Below are positions 22,155 through 30,171 of a stretch of DNA of 64,000 nucleotides, in pieces. How positions within the stretch are numbered: position 1 is the first letter of the stretch; each line of letters starts with the position of its first letter. The translations under genes and the position numbers were made by a program. The notes beneath the pieces are model-generated. The model was not told where the DNA came from. It ran no database searches and saw nothing but the letters and a program-made list of their open reading frames with translations. Source of the stretch: CBDEGK01 sp965237855 (GTDB lineage Bacteria; Pseudomonadota; Gammaproteobacteria; Pseudomonadales; Halieaceae); contig CBDEGK010000004.1 in assembly GCA_965237855.1 (NCBI GenBank), positions 310,001 to 374,000 on the forward strand. Direction: 5' to 3'.

Positions 22155-24617
22155 TTAGTACGTATAAGCGATTGAAAATGCCCAGGTGCGTTCGCGGTTA
22201 TAACCACCGGTAATGAAGTTCGATACATTAAAGGTGTTTACCAGGTTGCGCTCATCGGTCAGATTCTTGCCTTCCAGTGCCACACGCCATTTGTAATCGC
22301 TGCTGGTGAAAGCAATCAGCGCGTTGTACGTGGTCAGGGAATCTGAATGGGCTGAACTCAAGTACTCACTGGTGGTATCGATGGGCGAATCGGTGAACAT
22401 CTCGTCGCGATACGCAACATCACCACTGATGAGCATGGTTCCCGCATTGCCGATATCGAAGTCATAGGCGATCCGTGCAGCCGCCGTCCACTCAGGCGCG
22501 AACCCCAGGGCGCGATCATCGGAAATATCGATAATAGTGCCGTCTTCGATCTCATTCTCATCGTCGTCGTCAGCCACCAGGTACTCAATAATCTCGCTGT
22601 CGAGATAACCCACATTGAGATTAATGGTCAAACCGTCAACCGCCGGCAACCAGGTCAGTTCGGCTTCAAAGCCGGAGCTTTCCACCTCACCCACGTTGTC
22701 CCGGGTAGAGCGCAGGGAACCGCCTTCGATGATCTCAATGGAGGTCAATTGCTTGTCGGTGTACTCGTTGTAGAAGATCTCGCCGTTCAGACGCAAGGTG
22801 CCGTCCAGCAGAGTAGTCTTCAGGCCGAGGGTGTAACTGTCGACATATTCCGGATCATAGGGCGTGGCCTCACTACCATCGGTGGCGAAACCGCCTGACT
22901 TGAAGCCTGATGAGAAGCCCGCATACAGCAAGGTGTCTTCACCGGCATGGTAAGACAGCTTGGCACTGGGCGAGAACTCATCCCACTTCTTCTTGTTGAC
23001 CAGGTCCTCGGTATAAGTCACCTGGGTGAATTCTGTGATCAGCGAGCTGTCCAGTGGGGGTGTGGTTACAACCCCGCGATCAATCACCGACTGTGCAGCG
23101 CCGTTTGAAAACCAGGTCACAAACTTGGGGTCTGCCGCGACACCGGCTTCAGCGCCTTCGTTAATGACCCGCAGGTCGATAGAACCATCTATCAGGGCCA
23201 GCGCATTGGCATAGAAGCTGTGCAAAACGGTACCGTGCGTATCAATCGTTTTTTCATCTTCGGTATAGCGTCCGCCGAGGGATAACTGCCAGTCTTCACT
23301 AAAATCCCAGTCTATATTGGCGTAGGCCGAAATCGACGTCAGATCACGATCATCCTGCCAGGTGGTTTTCTCGTGATGATCGAAGAAACGCAGACGCGCG
23401 GTTTGCACGGTAACACCGTCTTCGGAAATCTCCGAAGTGCTGTCGAGATAGTACAAACCAAACACACCCTGCAGGGTATCGCCGGCGAAGTTCAGCTGCA
23501 GTTCCTGGCTGAAATCTTCGCTTTCAGGGAAGGATGTTGTGTTGATCCAGATCTGGTCCGATCCGTCAAAATCAAACCCGCGGGGGTTTTCCAGGGTGCG
23601 TAACGCTGTCACCGACTTCAGGGTCCAGGCATCGTTAACATCCCAGGTCAGCGTGGCCGCCAGCGACTTGGTTTCGATCTCGTTGATGTTGAATCCAGGT
23701 AACAAGTGCGCCGTGTTCACGTCATCTTCGTTCGCCGGCATGCTCAGGTCAGCAGGCTCATCAACCACGCCCGCACCGGGGAAAAAGTCTTCCTCAGCGC
23801 CGTAGATGCGATCATCAATAACCAGGATGTCTGCTTCACTGATCGCGGCCCGGTTGGGAATACCCGGCGCAGATTCGTCTTTGCTGTAGTCGCCAACTAA
23901 CTTGGCGGTGAAGCTGTCCGTTACCTGCCACAACAAGGTGCCACGGAACGCCTGGGTCTCTTTGTCGGCCCACTCGCTGCCATCAAAGCTGTTGGTCTGA
24001 AAGCCATCGCGTTCCTGGTAGGAAAAACCGAAGCCACCGAACAACTTACCGTCGACAATCGGTCCTGACACGTTGGCTTTCACATTGAACAGCTTGTCGG
24101 TACCGGTCTTCAGGGTAACGCTTGCTTCTACTTCATCGCTGGGCTCGCGGCTCACGTACTTGATCGCGCCACCAATGGTGTTGCGGCCGTACAGGTTACC
24201 CTGCGGCCCCTTCAATACCTCGATGCGCTCCACATCATAAACTTCCAGCAAAGCACCGGTTGTCCGGTTCAGATAGACATCGTCCACGTAAATACCGACA
24301 CCCTGGTCAAAGCCGGGATCATTGCCAATACCGCGAATAAACACCTGTACGGCACCGGCGACCAGGCCGCTGGTTTCATTGATGGTAATGTTTGGGGTCA
24401 TTCTCTGCAGGTCGGTGATATCGTCAATTTGGTTGTCCTGGAGCTGCTGGGTGCTAAAGGCACTGACGGCCATCGGCACGTCCTGCATGCTCTCAGCGCG
24501 CTTTCGAGCGGTAACAACCACCTCTTCCAACACTTGCGCAGAGACTTCAGTGGTTATCAGCGAGGCGGCTGCCATCGCGGAGAAAATCAGCGAATGCTTA
24601 AAACGGCTATTGTTCAT
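22155..24617 (-). CDS. TonB-dependent outer membrane receptor
   Basis: An 820-residue receptor that imports a large or scarce ligand across the outer membrane using TonB energy. The signal peptide runs to about residue 27 (EVSA|Q), the TonB-box-like EEVVVTARKRAESMQDVP follows, a plug domain spans about 45-160 (with RGIGNDPG and YGRNTIGGAIKYVSREP), and the rest is a 22-strand barrel ending in WAFSIAYTY. The sequence style is that of the sphingomonad/marine gammaproteobacterial receptors often linked to catabolic clusters and not classical siderophore receptors. Its Shine-Dalgarno lies inside a perfect dyad abutting the ATG (24618-24629), and it has a clear terminator. The ligand is unknown but may be the hydrophobic substrate of this region. 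Confidence 0.95.
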   Translation of the reverse strand: MNNSRFKHSLIFSAMAAASLITTEVSAQVLEEVVVTARKRAESMQDVPMAVSAFSTQQLQDNQIDDITDLQRMTPNITINETSGLVAGAVQVFIRGIGNDPGFDQGVGIYVDDVYLNRTTGALLEVYDVERIEVLKGPQGNLYGRNTIGGAIKYVSREPSDEVEASVTLKTGTDKLFNVKANVSGPIVDGKLFGGFGFSYQERDGFQTNSFDGSEWADKETQAFRGTLLWQVTDSFTAKLVGDYSKDESAPGIPNRAAISEADILVIDDRIYGAEEDFFPGAGVVDEPADLSMPANEDDVNTAHLLPGFNINEIETKSLAATLTWDVNDAWTLKSVTALRTLENPRGFDFDGSDQIWINTTSFPESEDFSQELQLNFAGDTLQGVFGLYYLDSTSEISEDGVTVQTARLRFFDHHEKTTWQDDRDLTSISAYANIDWDFSEDWQLSLGGRYTEDEKTIDTHGTVLHSFYANALALIDGSIDLRVINEGAEAGVAADPKFVTWFSNGAAQSVIDRGVVTTPPLDSSLITEFTQVTYTEDLVNKKKWDEFSPSAKLSYHAGEDTLLYAGFSSGFKSGGFATDGSEATPYDPEYVDSYTLGLKTTLLDGTLRLNGEIFYNEYTDKQLTSIEIIEGGSLRSTRDNVGEVESSGFEAELTWLPAVDGLTINLNVGYLDSEIIEYLVADDDDENEIEDGTIIDISDDRALGFAPEWTAAARIAYDFDIGNAGTMLISGDVAYRDEMFTDSPIDTTSEYLSSAHSDSLTTYNALIAFTSSDYKWRVALEGKNLTDERNLVNTFNVSNFITGGYNRERTWAFSIAYTY

Positions 24618-24629
24618 TAGGGTTCCCTA
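24618..24629 (-). promoter_or_regulatory. dyad enclosing the ribosome site of the TonB receptor
   Basis: On the minus strand TAGGG-AA-CCCTA ends at the base before the ATG at 24617. The likely Shine-Dalgarno AGGGA is within the stem and loop, so a 5-bp hairpin could mask it. A comparable arrangement exists at the second receptor (42288-42306). Confidence 0.45.
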
Positions 24630-24742
24630 CTTGTGGTTATTTATGTATCAGCTTTCCACAATTCTAAGGATAGTCCAGAAATCAACCAGAACCTGAAAAC
24701 CCACTTTTATAAACATTTGGGTTCACAGTGTCCGGCACTAGA

Positions 24743-25597
24743 CTATTCACTGGCCTCGGTCGCATCCGTGGCGGGCACGTGCTGCAGATCATTGATGATG
24801 GCCGTTCCCCAACTCATCATGTCCACGGCGGTGGCGCGGGATGGCATAAAGTCCTCGGGCAGTCGGGCGCGGTTACTCTCTCCCGCGACCCACAAGGGGC
24901 CCTGGTCGAGATGGGTCAATCCTTCATAGGCCGCATCGTCACACTCCATGCCGCCGTCCGGGGTAAAGGCCGCGAAATTCACGTGGGCGTGACTGGGGGT
25001 TTTGGTGGCGCCCAACACCAGGCACAGCGCATCCACACCCCGGGGTTTCAGGTCGTGCCACAGGCCTTCCGCCAGCATTTGATCAAAGGCCTTGGTGGCC
25101 GGATAGATAGTCATCCAGGCGGAGCCAGAAAAACCCGCCATGGAAGAGAGGAACAGCAGTCCGCCGCAGCCGCGTTCGCACATACCCTTGGAGAAATGGT
25201 GGGCCAGATGCGTTGGCGCGTAACAATTCAAGCCGATCATGAAATCCAGCTCTTCGGTTTTCCAGTCGGGAAAGCGGTTGTAGCCGATGGAGGAACCGGC
25301 GTTGTAGATCATCAGACCGACGTCGATATCATCGGTGACCGAGCGCACATCGTCGACAATGCTGCGCTGGGTCAAATCCACCGGGAGGGTTCGCACCTCA
25401 ACCCCGTGTGCCCCGCGGATAGACTCGGCCAGTGAATCCAAGGGCCCTGGACGGCGTGCCAACAACACCAGGTTGATGCCAACACCTGCCAGCATACGAG
25501 CGAAGGACTCACCGACACCCTCTGAGCCACCGGCGATAACGGCCCAGGGGCCGTACTTTTCTGCAAATCCCGCAGGGAGTGAGTATTCGGACATCAT
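24743..25597 (-). CDS. SDR family oxidoreductase with altered cofactor loop
   Basis: A 284-residue SDR, paralogous to 20327-21121. The glycine-rich loop is AGGSEGVGESFA (near residue 22), where the usual TG start is replaced by AG. The catalytic serine and tyrosine-lysine pair are kept (LSSMAGFSGSAWMTIYPATKAF), as is IYNAGSS for the NAG motif. ARR after the second strand suggests NADP(H). The intact catalytic residues argue for activity. It is transcribed from the divergent gap shared with the aldolase-II gene and ends 125 bases upstream of the TonB receptor start. It may share a transcript with the receptor. Substrate unknown. Confidence 0.88.
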   Translation of the reverse strand: MMSEYSLPAGFAEKYGPWAVIAGGSEGVGESFARMLAGVGINLVLLARRPGPLDSLAESIRGAHGVEVRTLPVDLTQRSIVDDVRSVTDDIDVGLMIYNAGSSIGYNRFPDWKTEELDFMIGLNCYAPTHLAHHFSKGMCERGCGGLLFLSSMAGFSGSAWMTIYPATKAFDQMLAEGLWHDLKPRGVDALCLVLGATKTPSHAHVNFAAFTPDGGMECDDAAYEGLTHLDQGPLWVAGESNRARLPEDFMPSRATAVDMMSWGTAIINDLQHVPATDATEASE

Positions 25598-25671
25598 CAG
25601 TCTCCATAAAAGGCGCGCCAGTGTACCGAAATGGCCTACACTATGCAGCCTGAGTGGAGAGGGATTTAGCG

Positions 25672-26442
25672 ATGACTTTTCGAACCAACATTGCCACCAA
25701 GCCAGATTATTCGGTTGACGAGGTGCGGGCCCGCCGCAAGCGCGACGTCGCCCTGGGTTATCGTATTCTTGCTGCGCAACGCTGGGGCGACCTGGGAGAT
25801 GGGCATATATCGGCGCGCGATCCCGAGCGCACGGATTGCTTCTGGATGCTGCGCTCTGACGTCTCCTTCCACCAGGCCACCGTTGCCGACCTGATTCTGA
25901 TGGGACCCGACGGCACCGTCGTCGACGGCGATGTTGCCTTCAACGATGCCGCCTATTACATCCATACACCCTTGCTGGCGGCGCGACCGGACGTGGTGAG
26001 CGCGGTACATACACATACCGGCTGGGGCACGCCTTTCTCGGCTGAAGCCCGACTGATGGAACCAATTACCCAGGAAGCCTGTATCTTTTTCGAAGATCAC
26101 GCCCTCTTCGACGACGACGAAGTCCAGATTCAAAGTGTGGAGGCCGGTGCGCGTATTGCCGCAGCCCTGGGTGAGAAGCGCGCGGTGATATTACGCAACC
26201 ATGGGCTGCTCACGGTTGGAGACTCAGTGGCCGAGGCCGTGGGGGCATTTGTTTATTTTGAACGTGTAGCAGAAGCGCATATGAAGGCGCGAGATGCCAT
26301 ACCCATCTCAGCGGAAGCAGCGCGATTTGCCCAGGCAGACCTGTGCCAGTACGGCATTGGACGCTACGGTTTTCGCTCAATGGTGGCCCGCCATATCGGC
26401 GATCCGTCAGTCGTTGAACCTTCAATCGTAGAGCAGGCCTAG
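25672..26442 (+). CDS. class II aldolase/adducin family protein
   Basis: A 256-residue protein counted from ATG 25672, which has GGAGAGGG at 25656-25663 at good spacing; a GTG at 25654 would place that site inside the gene. The zinc ligands typical of fuculose-phosphate aldolase-like proteins are visible as H113-x-H115 (SAVHTHTGWG) and H177 (ILRNHGLL). The family includes aldolases, sugar-phosphate epimerases and decarboxylases, and many members in catabolic clusters have unknown roles. A paralog of identical length is at 56357-57127. The stop codon shares the palindromic CTAG with the stop of the convergent epimerase gene. Reaction unknown. Confidence 0.87.
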   Translation: MTFRTNIATKPDYSVDEVRARRKRDVALGYRILAAQRWGDLGDGHISARDPERTDCFWMLRSDVSFHQATVADLILMGPDGTVVDGDVAFNDAAYYIHTPLLAARPDVVSAVHTHTGWGTPFSAEARLMEPITQEACIFFEDHALFDDDEVQIQSVEAGARIAAALGEKRAVILRNHGLLTVGDSVAEAVGAFVYFERVAEAHMKARDAIPISAEAARFAQADLCQYGIGRYGFRSMVARHIGDPSVVEPSIVEQA

Positions 26443-27341
26443 CTGATCGCGGCGACGACGTCGGCAATCTCCTGCCTGATGCGGTTGCGGCCGTAACCCA
26501 GCAGCGCTGTTTCTTGTGGGTCGGGCTCGTAGCTCACCGTGGCACCGACACCGGCAAACATAATCACATTGGGCAGCATCGGGTGATCCTCCGCCCGCAC
26601 CTCCAGCTCAACCGGTTTGCCGGCGGCCTCGGCCCATAACTCCAGATACTCTTTCCAACTGTAGTTTTCATCACCCACCAGGTACGGGGTGCCACCGACA
26701 CCCCGCGCCAGGGCACCGTCAATGGCCTCCGCCAGCGACAGAGAATTGATATGATTGGTACCGCCCTCGGGCGCAAACAGGGGCAAATCGAGATCACCCC
26801 GCGCATAAGCCACCAGTGCCGCCAGGTGGGGTATCGCCAGGCCGGGCAAGCTGCCCAGCACATAGGGTGCGTTCAGACTACAGACATTGAAGCTGTCGCT
26901 GCTCATGGCGCGCACCGCCTCATCGGTCACATGTCGGGATTTCACATAGGGGCACACCTCGATACGCTGGGGTGCTACCTGGGGGTAAAAACTACCGATA
27001 TACACGGCGCGCTGTATTCCCGCCGCTTGCGCCGCCTCAAAGAACTTTGGCACGGCAATGTTGTTAACCCGTTCGTAGAACGCCTCCGGCGTTACCGAAC
27101 CGTCCTGTGGCAACATACGAATATCGGCCGCTGCGGCAAATACCAGCTGATCAAAGCCCTCCAGGCGGTCATCAGTGCAATCGTCTTCGATATAGTTGCC
27201 CGCGACAAAATCAAAATCGGATACGGCGGTATCCATCGGTTTGCTGCGGGACATGATGCTGACCTCGTGGCCCTTCTCCCGCAGCAGTAAGGCCGCGTTG
27301 CCCCCGATCATGCCGGTGCCGCCAACAATCAAAATCTTCAT
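26439..27341 (-). CDS. NAD-dependent epimerase/dehydratase family protein (extended SDR)
   Basis: A 300-residue protein with the extended-SDR nucleotide loop GGTGMIGGNAA at residues 8-18. The usual catalytic YxxxK is not obvious: the best candidate is PYVKSRHVT, which has Lys two and Arg four residues after Tyr. This points to an atypical member, perhaps NmrA-like or with a shifted catalytic residue. VYIGSFYPQ supplies a possible serine. It follows the deazaflavin-type reductase gene by 10 bases on the same strand, so the two are likely cotranscribed. Its stop codon overlaps that of the convergent aldolase-II gene. Substrate unknown. Confidence 0.85.
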   Translation of the reverse strand: MKILIVGGTGMIGGNAALLLREKGHEVSIMSRSKPMDTAVSDFDFVAGNYIEDDCTDDRLEGFDQLVFAAAADIRMLPQDGSVTPEAFYERVNNIAVPKFFEAAQAAGIQRAVYIGSFYPQVAPQRIEVCPYVKSRHVTDEAVRAMSSDSFNVCSLNAPYVLGSLPGLAIPHLAALVAYARGDLDLPLFAPEGGTNHINSLSLAEAIDGALARGVGGTPYLVGDENYSWKEYLELWAEAAGKPVELEVRAEDHPMLPNVIMFAGVGATVSYEPDPQETALLGYGRNRIRQEIADVVAAIS

Positions 27342-27351
27342 CTCAGTGTCC

Positions 27352-27813
27352 TTAGTCTTGACGGGGTGCGCAGATAAACACAGGAATCTCCCGGTCGGTG
27401 CGGGCCTGGTAGTCTGCGTAGGGAGGGTAGTACTTCACGCACTCGGGCCAGACCGCATCGCGCTCCTCCCCAAATACCTGTGTGGCCTGGAGTTTCATCT
27501 TGCTGCCGCGATGGAGAACTTCGATATCCGGGTTTGCCACCAGGTTGTTGAACCAGACCGGACTCTTGGGCGCGCCGCCGAGGGAAGCCACCATGATGAT
27601 GCCCTCCTGGTAGGGTACGTGCATGACTGGCACCCAGCGGGTTTTGCCAGTCTTGGCGCCGATGGTTTTTACCACACAGATATCGCAGCCTTTGAACTGG
27701 GTCATCAAGCGTCCACCGCTGAGCCGATAGACAAAGGTATTCACTTTACCGAAAGTGCGGGCGCCCTTCTTGGTGCGCTCATATTCCGCTTCGGTCATGG
27801 GGTTCTCAGCCAT
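27352..27813 (-). CDS. Ddn/DUF385-type nitroreductase (deazaflavin-dependent-like)
   Basis: A 153-residue split-barrel protein of the deazaflavin-dependent nitroreductase family. The strand TIGAKTGKTRWVPVMHVPYQEGIIMVAS and the APKSPVWFNNLVANPDIEV block, followed by PYADYQARTDREIPVF, are typical. Mycobacterial relatives reduce quinones or nitro compounds with F420H2. Proteobacterial relatives are common in sterol or terpene clusters and their cofactor is often untested. It is divergent from an acyl-CoA ligase gene across 136 bases holding an imperfect dyad, and it is followed by the epimerase-like gene. A second member is at 29624-30106. Confidence 0.85.
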   Translation of the reverse strand: MAENPMTEAEYERTKKGARTFGKVNTFVYRLSGGRLMTQFKGCDICVVKTIGAKTGKTRWVPVMHVPYQEGIIMVASLGGAPKSPVWFNNLVANPDIEVLHRGSKMKLQATQVFGEERDAVWPECVKYYPPYADYQARTDREIPVFICAPRQD

Positions 27814-27876
27814 CGCCTGTCCTCCTTCAATGCAGACTCCAAGCTACACTACCGGGGCACCCTATCACAAACCCGA

Positions 27877-27897
27877 CTGGTCTAATTATTGAACCAG
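27877..27897. promoter_or_regulatory. 21-bp imperfect operator-like dyad between divergent genes
   Basis: The sequence CTGGTCTAATTATTGAACCA plus a final G pairs as CTGGT/ACCAG outside and AAT/ATT inside, with two mismatched pairs in each half. It lies in the gap between the Ddn-type gene (start 27813) and the ligase gene (start 27950), the usual place for a shared regulator site. Confidence 0.4.
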
Positions 27898-27949
27898 ATC
27901 GACCGCACAGAGCTGGTATGATCGACAGCTCAGAAAAAGAGGATCCCCC

Positions 27950-29557
27950 GTGTATATACCCGAGTTTGAAGACAAGACCCAGCGCCACCTGGGCAAGGCC
28001 ATTGCCCTGCAGGCGCAACACAATGGTGACACCACTTTTATCATGTTTGGCGATACCCGCTACAGCTACGCGGAAACCAATACCAAGGTGAATGAGCTCG
28101 CCGCAGGCTTGAAGCAACAGGGCATTGGCATCGGCGACCGGGTCGCCTTCTTTATGTCGAGTTGCCCCGAGGTGATCTTCCTGGTGTTGGCTGTCAACAA
28201 GCTGGGGGCGGTGTGGGTGCCAATAAACACCGACTACAAGGGCGTCTGGCTGCAGGATACGATCGAGCGCTCGCGCCCCGATATTCTGGTTAGCGACACG
28301 GCTCACGCAGAGCGGCTGGGCGAGGTGCAAGCCGATCTGCCGGGTATTGCGGTGATCTGTCTGGGCGAACCGGCACCTCTCACGAACACCAGTGCCTTTG
28401 AGGATCTCTATATCGCCGATGCGGGCGAGCCCGATCTGTCCGCTTTTGGCTACGGTGACACCTGCGCCGTGTTGTGGACCTCTGGCACCACCGGCAAGTC
28501 CAAGGGCGTTATGCAAAGCCACAACGTCTGGTTCAATGCCTGCCTCTCAGCCACCAGGCAATACGGCACCACTGATGGCGATGTCATATTCAACGTGTTG
28601 CCCATGTACAACTCAGCCGCCTGGGTGACTGCCCTGTTTCGCGCCATGTTGGCTGGTGTACCGCTGGCCATCGACACCAGTTTCTCTGTGACCAACTTCT
28701 GGGAACGGGTGAAATTCTATGGCGCCACCCAGATCTTCACCCTCGGCGCCATGCATATGTTCCTGTGGAATGCGCCGGAAAAACCAGACGATACCGACAA
28801 TAGCCTCAACAAGATCATGGCGGTCCCCATGCCCACCGATATCGTGCAGCCATTTGCCGAACGTTTCGGCGTCAAGGTGCTGGGCCAGGGCATGTCGCAG
28901 AGTGAAGCCATGATGATAGTCAACCAGTCCACCCGCAGCCCCGATCAATGGCCGTCTGGCAGTTGCGGCAGCCCCACCGACCTGGTGGAGGTGAAACTCA
29001 TGGATGACGACGGCAATGAAGTAGGTATTGGTGAGCATGGCGAATGCTGGGTTAAACCCAGGGAAGAATTCGCCATTTTCAACGGCTATTTCGACAACCC
29101 CGAGGCCACCGCCAACGCCTACGAGGGCGACTGGTACAAAACCGGCGACCTGCTTAAGCGCGATGAAGACAATGTGTTCTTTTTCGTCGACCGCAAGAAG
29201 GACGCAGTGCGCTTCAAAGGCCGCAACATCTCCACCTTTGAAGTGGAGCTGGTAGCGCGCCAGCACCCGGCGGTACTCGATTGTGCCGCCTTCGGCATTC
29301 CCAGCGAGCATCTGGAATCAGAGAACGAGATCAAGATGGACATTATCCTGCGCGAGGGACAATCTCCAACTGAAGAGGAAATCGCCAGGTTCATCAACGA
29401 CAATGCGCCCTACTTCTTTGTGCCCCGCTATATAGAGTTCCTCAAGGAACTGCCTTACACACCCACCAACAAAATCCAGAAATACAAATTGCGCGATGTG
29501 GGCCTGACCGCCAATACCTGGGATGGCGACAAGGCCGGCTTCAAAGCCACCCGCTAG
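27950..29557 (+). CDS. AMP-dependent acyl-CoA synthetase/ligase
   Basis: A 535-residue ANL-superfamily ligase with GTG start at 27950 and AAGAGGA at 27937-27943 as ribosome site. Motif A3 is VLWTSGTTGKSKGVM, A8 is YKTGDLLKRDEDNVFFFVDRKKDAVRFKGRNIS, and the catalytic lysine is in TNKIQKYKLRD. It is the paralog of 11261-12841, sharing the HNGDT and NKLGAVWVPINTDYKG blocks. It is divergent from a deazaflavin-type reductase gene. Nine bases after its stop begins the second copy of the 23-bp inverted repeat. It probably activates an intermediate of the same chemical class as its paralog. Confidence 0.92.
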   Translation: MYIPEFEDKTQRHLGKAIALQAQHNGDTTFIMFGDTRYSYAETNTKVNELAAGLKQQGIGIGDRVAFFMSSCPEVIFLVLAVNKLGAVWVPINTDYKGVWLQDTIERSRPDILVSDTAHAERLGEVQADLPGIAVICLGEPAPLTNTSAFEDLYIADAGEPDLSAFGYGDTCAVLWTSGTTGKSKGVMQSHNVWFNACLSATRQYGTTDGDVIFNVLPMYNSAAWVTALFRAMLAGVPLAIDTSFSVTNFWERVKFYGATQIFTLGAMHMFLWNAPEKPDDTDNSLNKIMAVPMPTDIVQPFAERFGVKVLGQGMSQSEAMMIVNQSTRSPDQWPSGSCGSPTDLVEVKLMDDDGNEVGIGEHGECWVKPREEFAIFNGYFDNPEATANAYEGDWYKTGDLLKRDEDNVFFFVDRKKDAVRFKGRNISTFEVELVARQHPAVLDCAAFGIPSEHLESENEIKMDIILREGQSPTEEEIARFINDNAPYFFVPRYIEFLKELPYTPTNKIQKYKLRDVGLTANTWDGDKAGFKATR

Positions 29558-29565
29558 AGCAAATT

Positions 29566-29644
29566 TCAAGGGGTCAGACTCCTTGAAACCACCGGGATCT
29601 GGAAAAATGGGCCGGCCTGCTTTTCAAGGAGTCTGACCCCTTGA
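29566..29644. repeat. 23-bp perfect inverted repeat, copy 2
   Basis: Arms 29566-29588 and 29622-29644 are perfectly complementary, separated by 33 bases, and identical to the arms at 10292-10373 while the spacers differ. The element lies between two convergent genes, and its right arm extends over the 3' end of the Ddn-like gene, supplying its last codons (RGQTP) and stop. Confidence 0.85.
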
Positions 29645-30106
29645 TGTTCGTTCCAACAGCACCACCGGTAGTAAGCGGTCAGTGTTGATGGCGTATTTTG
29701 CGTAGGGTGGATTGTATTCGACCAAGCGCGACCACATGGCGGCGCGCTCTTCTCCCTCTAACTCCCGCGCCTGCATCGGGCCCACGTAACCGCGAAACTT
29801 TATCTGGACAGCCGGGTTCGCTCGCAGGTTGAATACCCAGGCGGGGTGCCGCTCCAGGCCCCAGTTGGAACCCACTAACACGATATTATTACCATCAGGC
29901 ATGCACATGGTGACGGTTTCTCGCCTGGCGCCTGACCGGGCACCGGTGGTCTCCATCAGCACAATGGTTTGCATCGCGGTACTCAGCCAACCACGCGATA
30001 GTCGCAACATGAACTTATCCAACGGTGGTACAAGCCAGTTGAGTAGCTTGATGACCCAGGGGGCACGCAATGCCCGCTCAGCCAGATCTGTGTGCATCAA
30101 TCCCAT
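29624..30106 (-). CDS. Ddn/DUF385-type nitroreductase (deazaflavin-dependent-like)
   Basis: A 160-residue second member of the deazaflavin-dependent nitroreductase family. METTGARSGARRETVTMCMPDGNNIVLVGSNWG and HPAWVFNLRANPAVQI are the signature strands, followed by MWSRLVEYNPPYAKYAINTDRLLPVVLL. Its last five residues and stop are encoded by the right arm of the 23-bp inverted repeat at 29566-29644, so the natural C-terminus may have been replaced. The start is preceded by two direct repeats 22 bases apart (30110-30146). It could reduce a quinone or enone using F420H2 or another flavin; the cofactor is unproven in this organism. Confidence 0.83.
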   Translation of the reverse strand: MGLMHTDLAERALRAPWVIKLLNWLVPPLDKFMLRLSRGWLSTAMQTIVLMETTGARSGARRETVTMCMPDGNNIVLVGSNWGLERHPAWVFNLRANPAVQIKFRGYVGPMQARELEGEERAAMWSRLVEYNPPYAKYAINTDRLLPVVLLERTSRGQTP

Positions 30107-30109
30107 TTA

Positions 30110-30146
30110 GAGCCTTCAGCGTAATTATGAGGAGCCTTCACCGTAA
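30110..30146 (-). repeat. two 15-bp direct repeats with 22-bp pitch upstream of a gene
   Basis: On the minus strand TTACGGTGAAGGCTC and TTACGCTGAAGGCTC (one mismatch) are spaced 22 bases apart, two helical turns, and the nearer one overlaps the probable Shine-Dalgarno of the Ddn-like gene starting at 30106. This is a geometry seen in activator sites or from local duplication. Confidence 0.5.
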
Positions 30147-30171
30147 GTAGCCGCTACCATTAAACAGCAAA

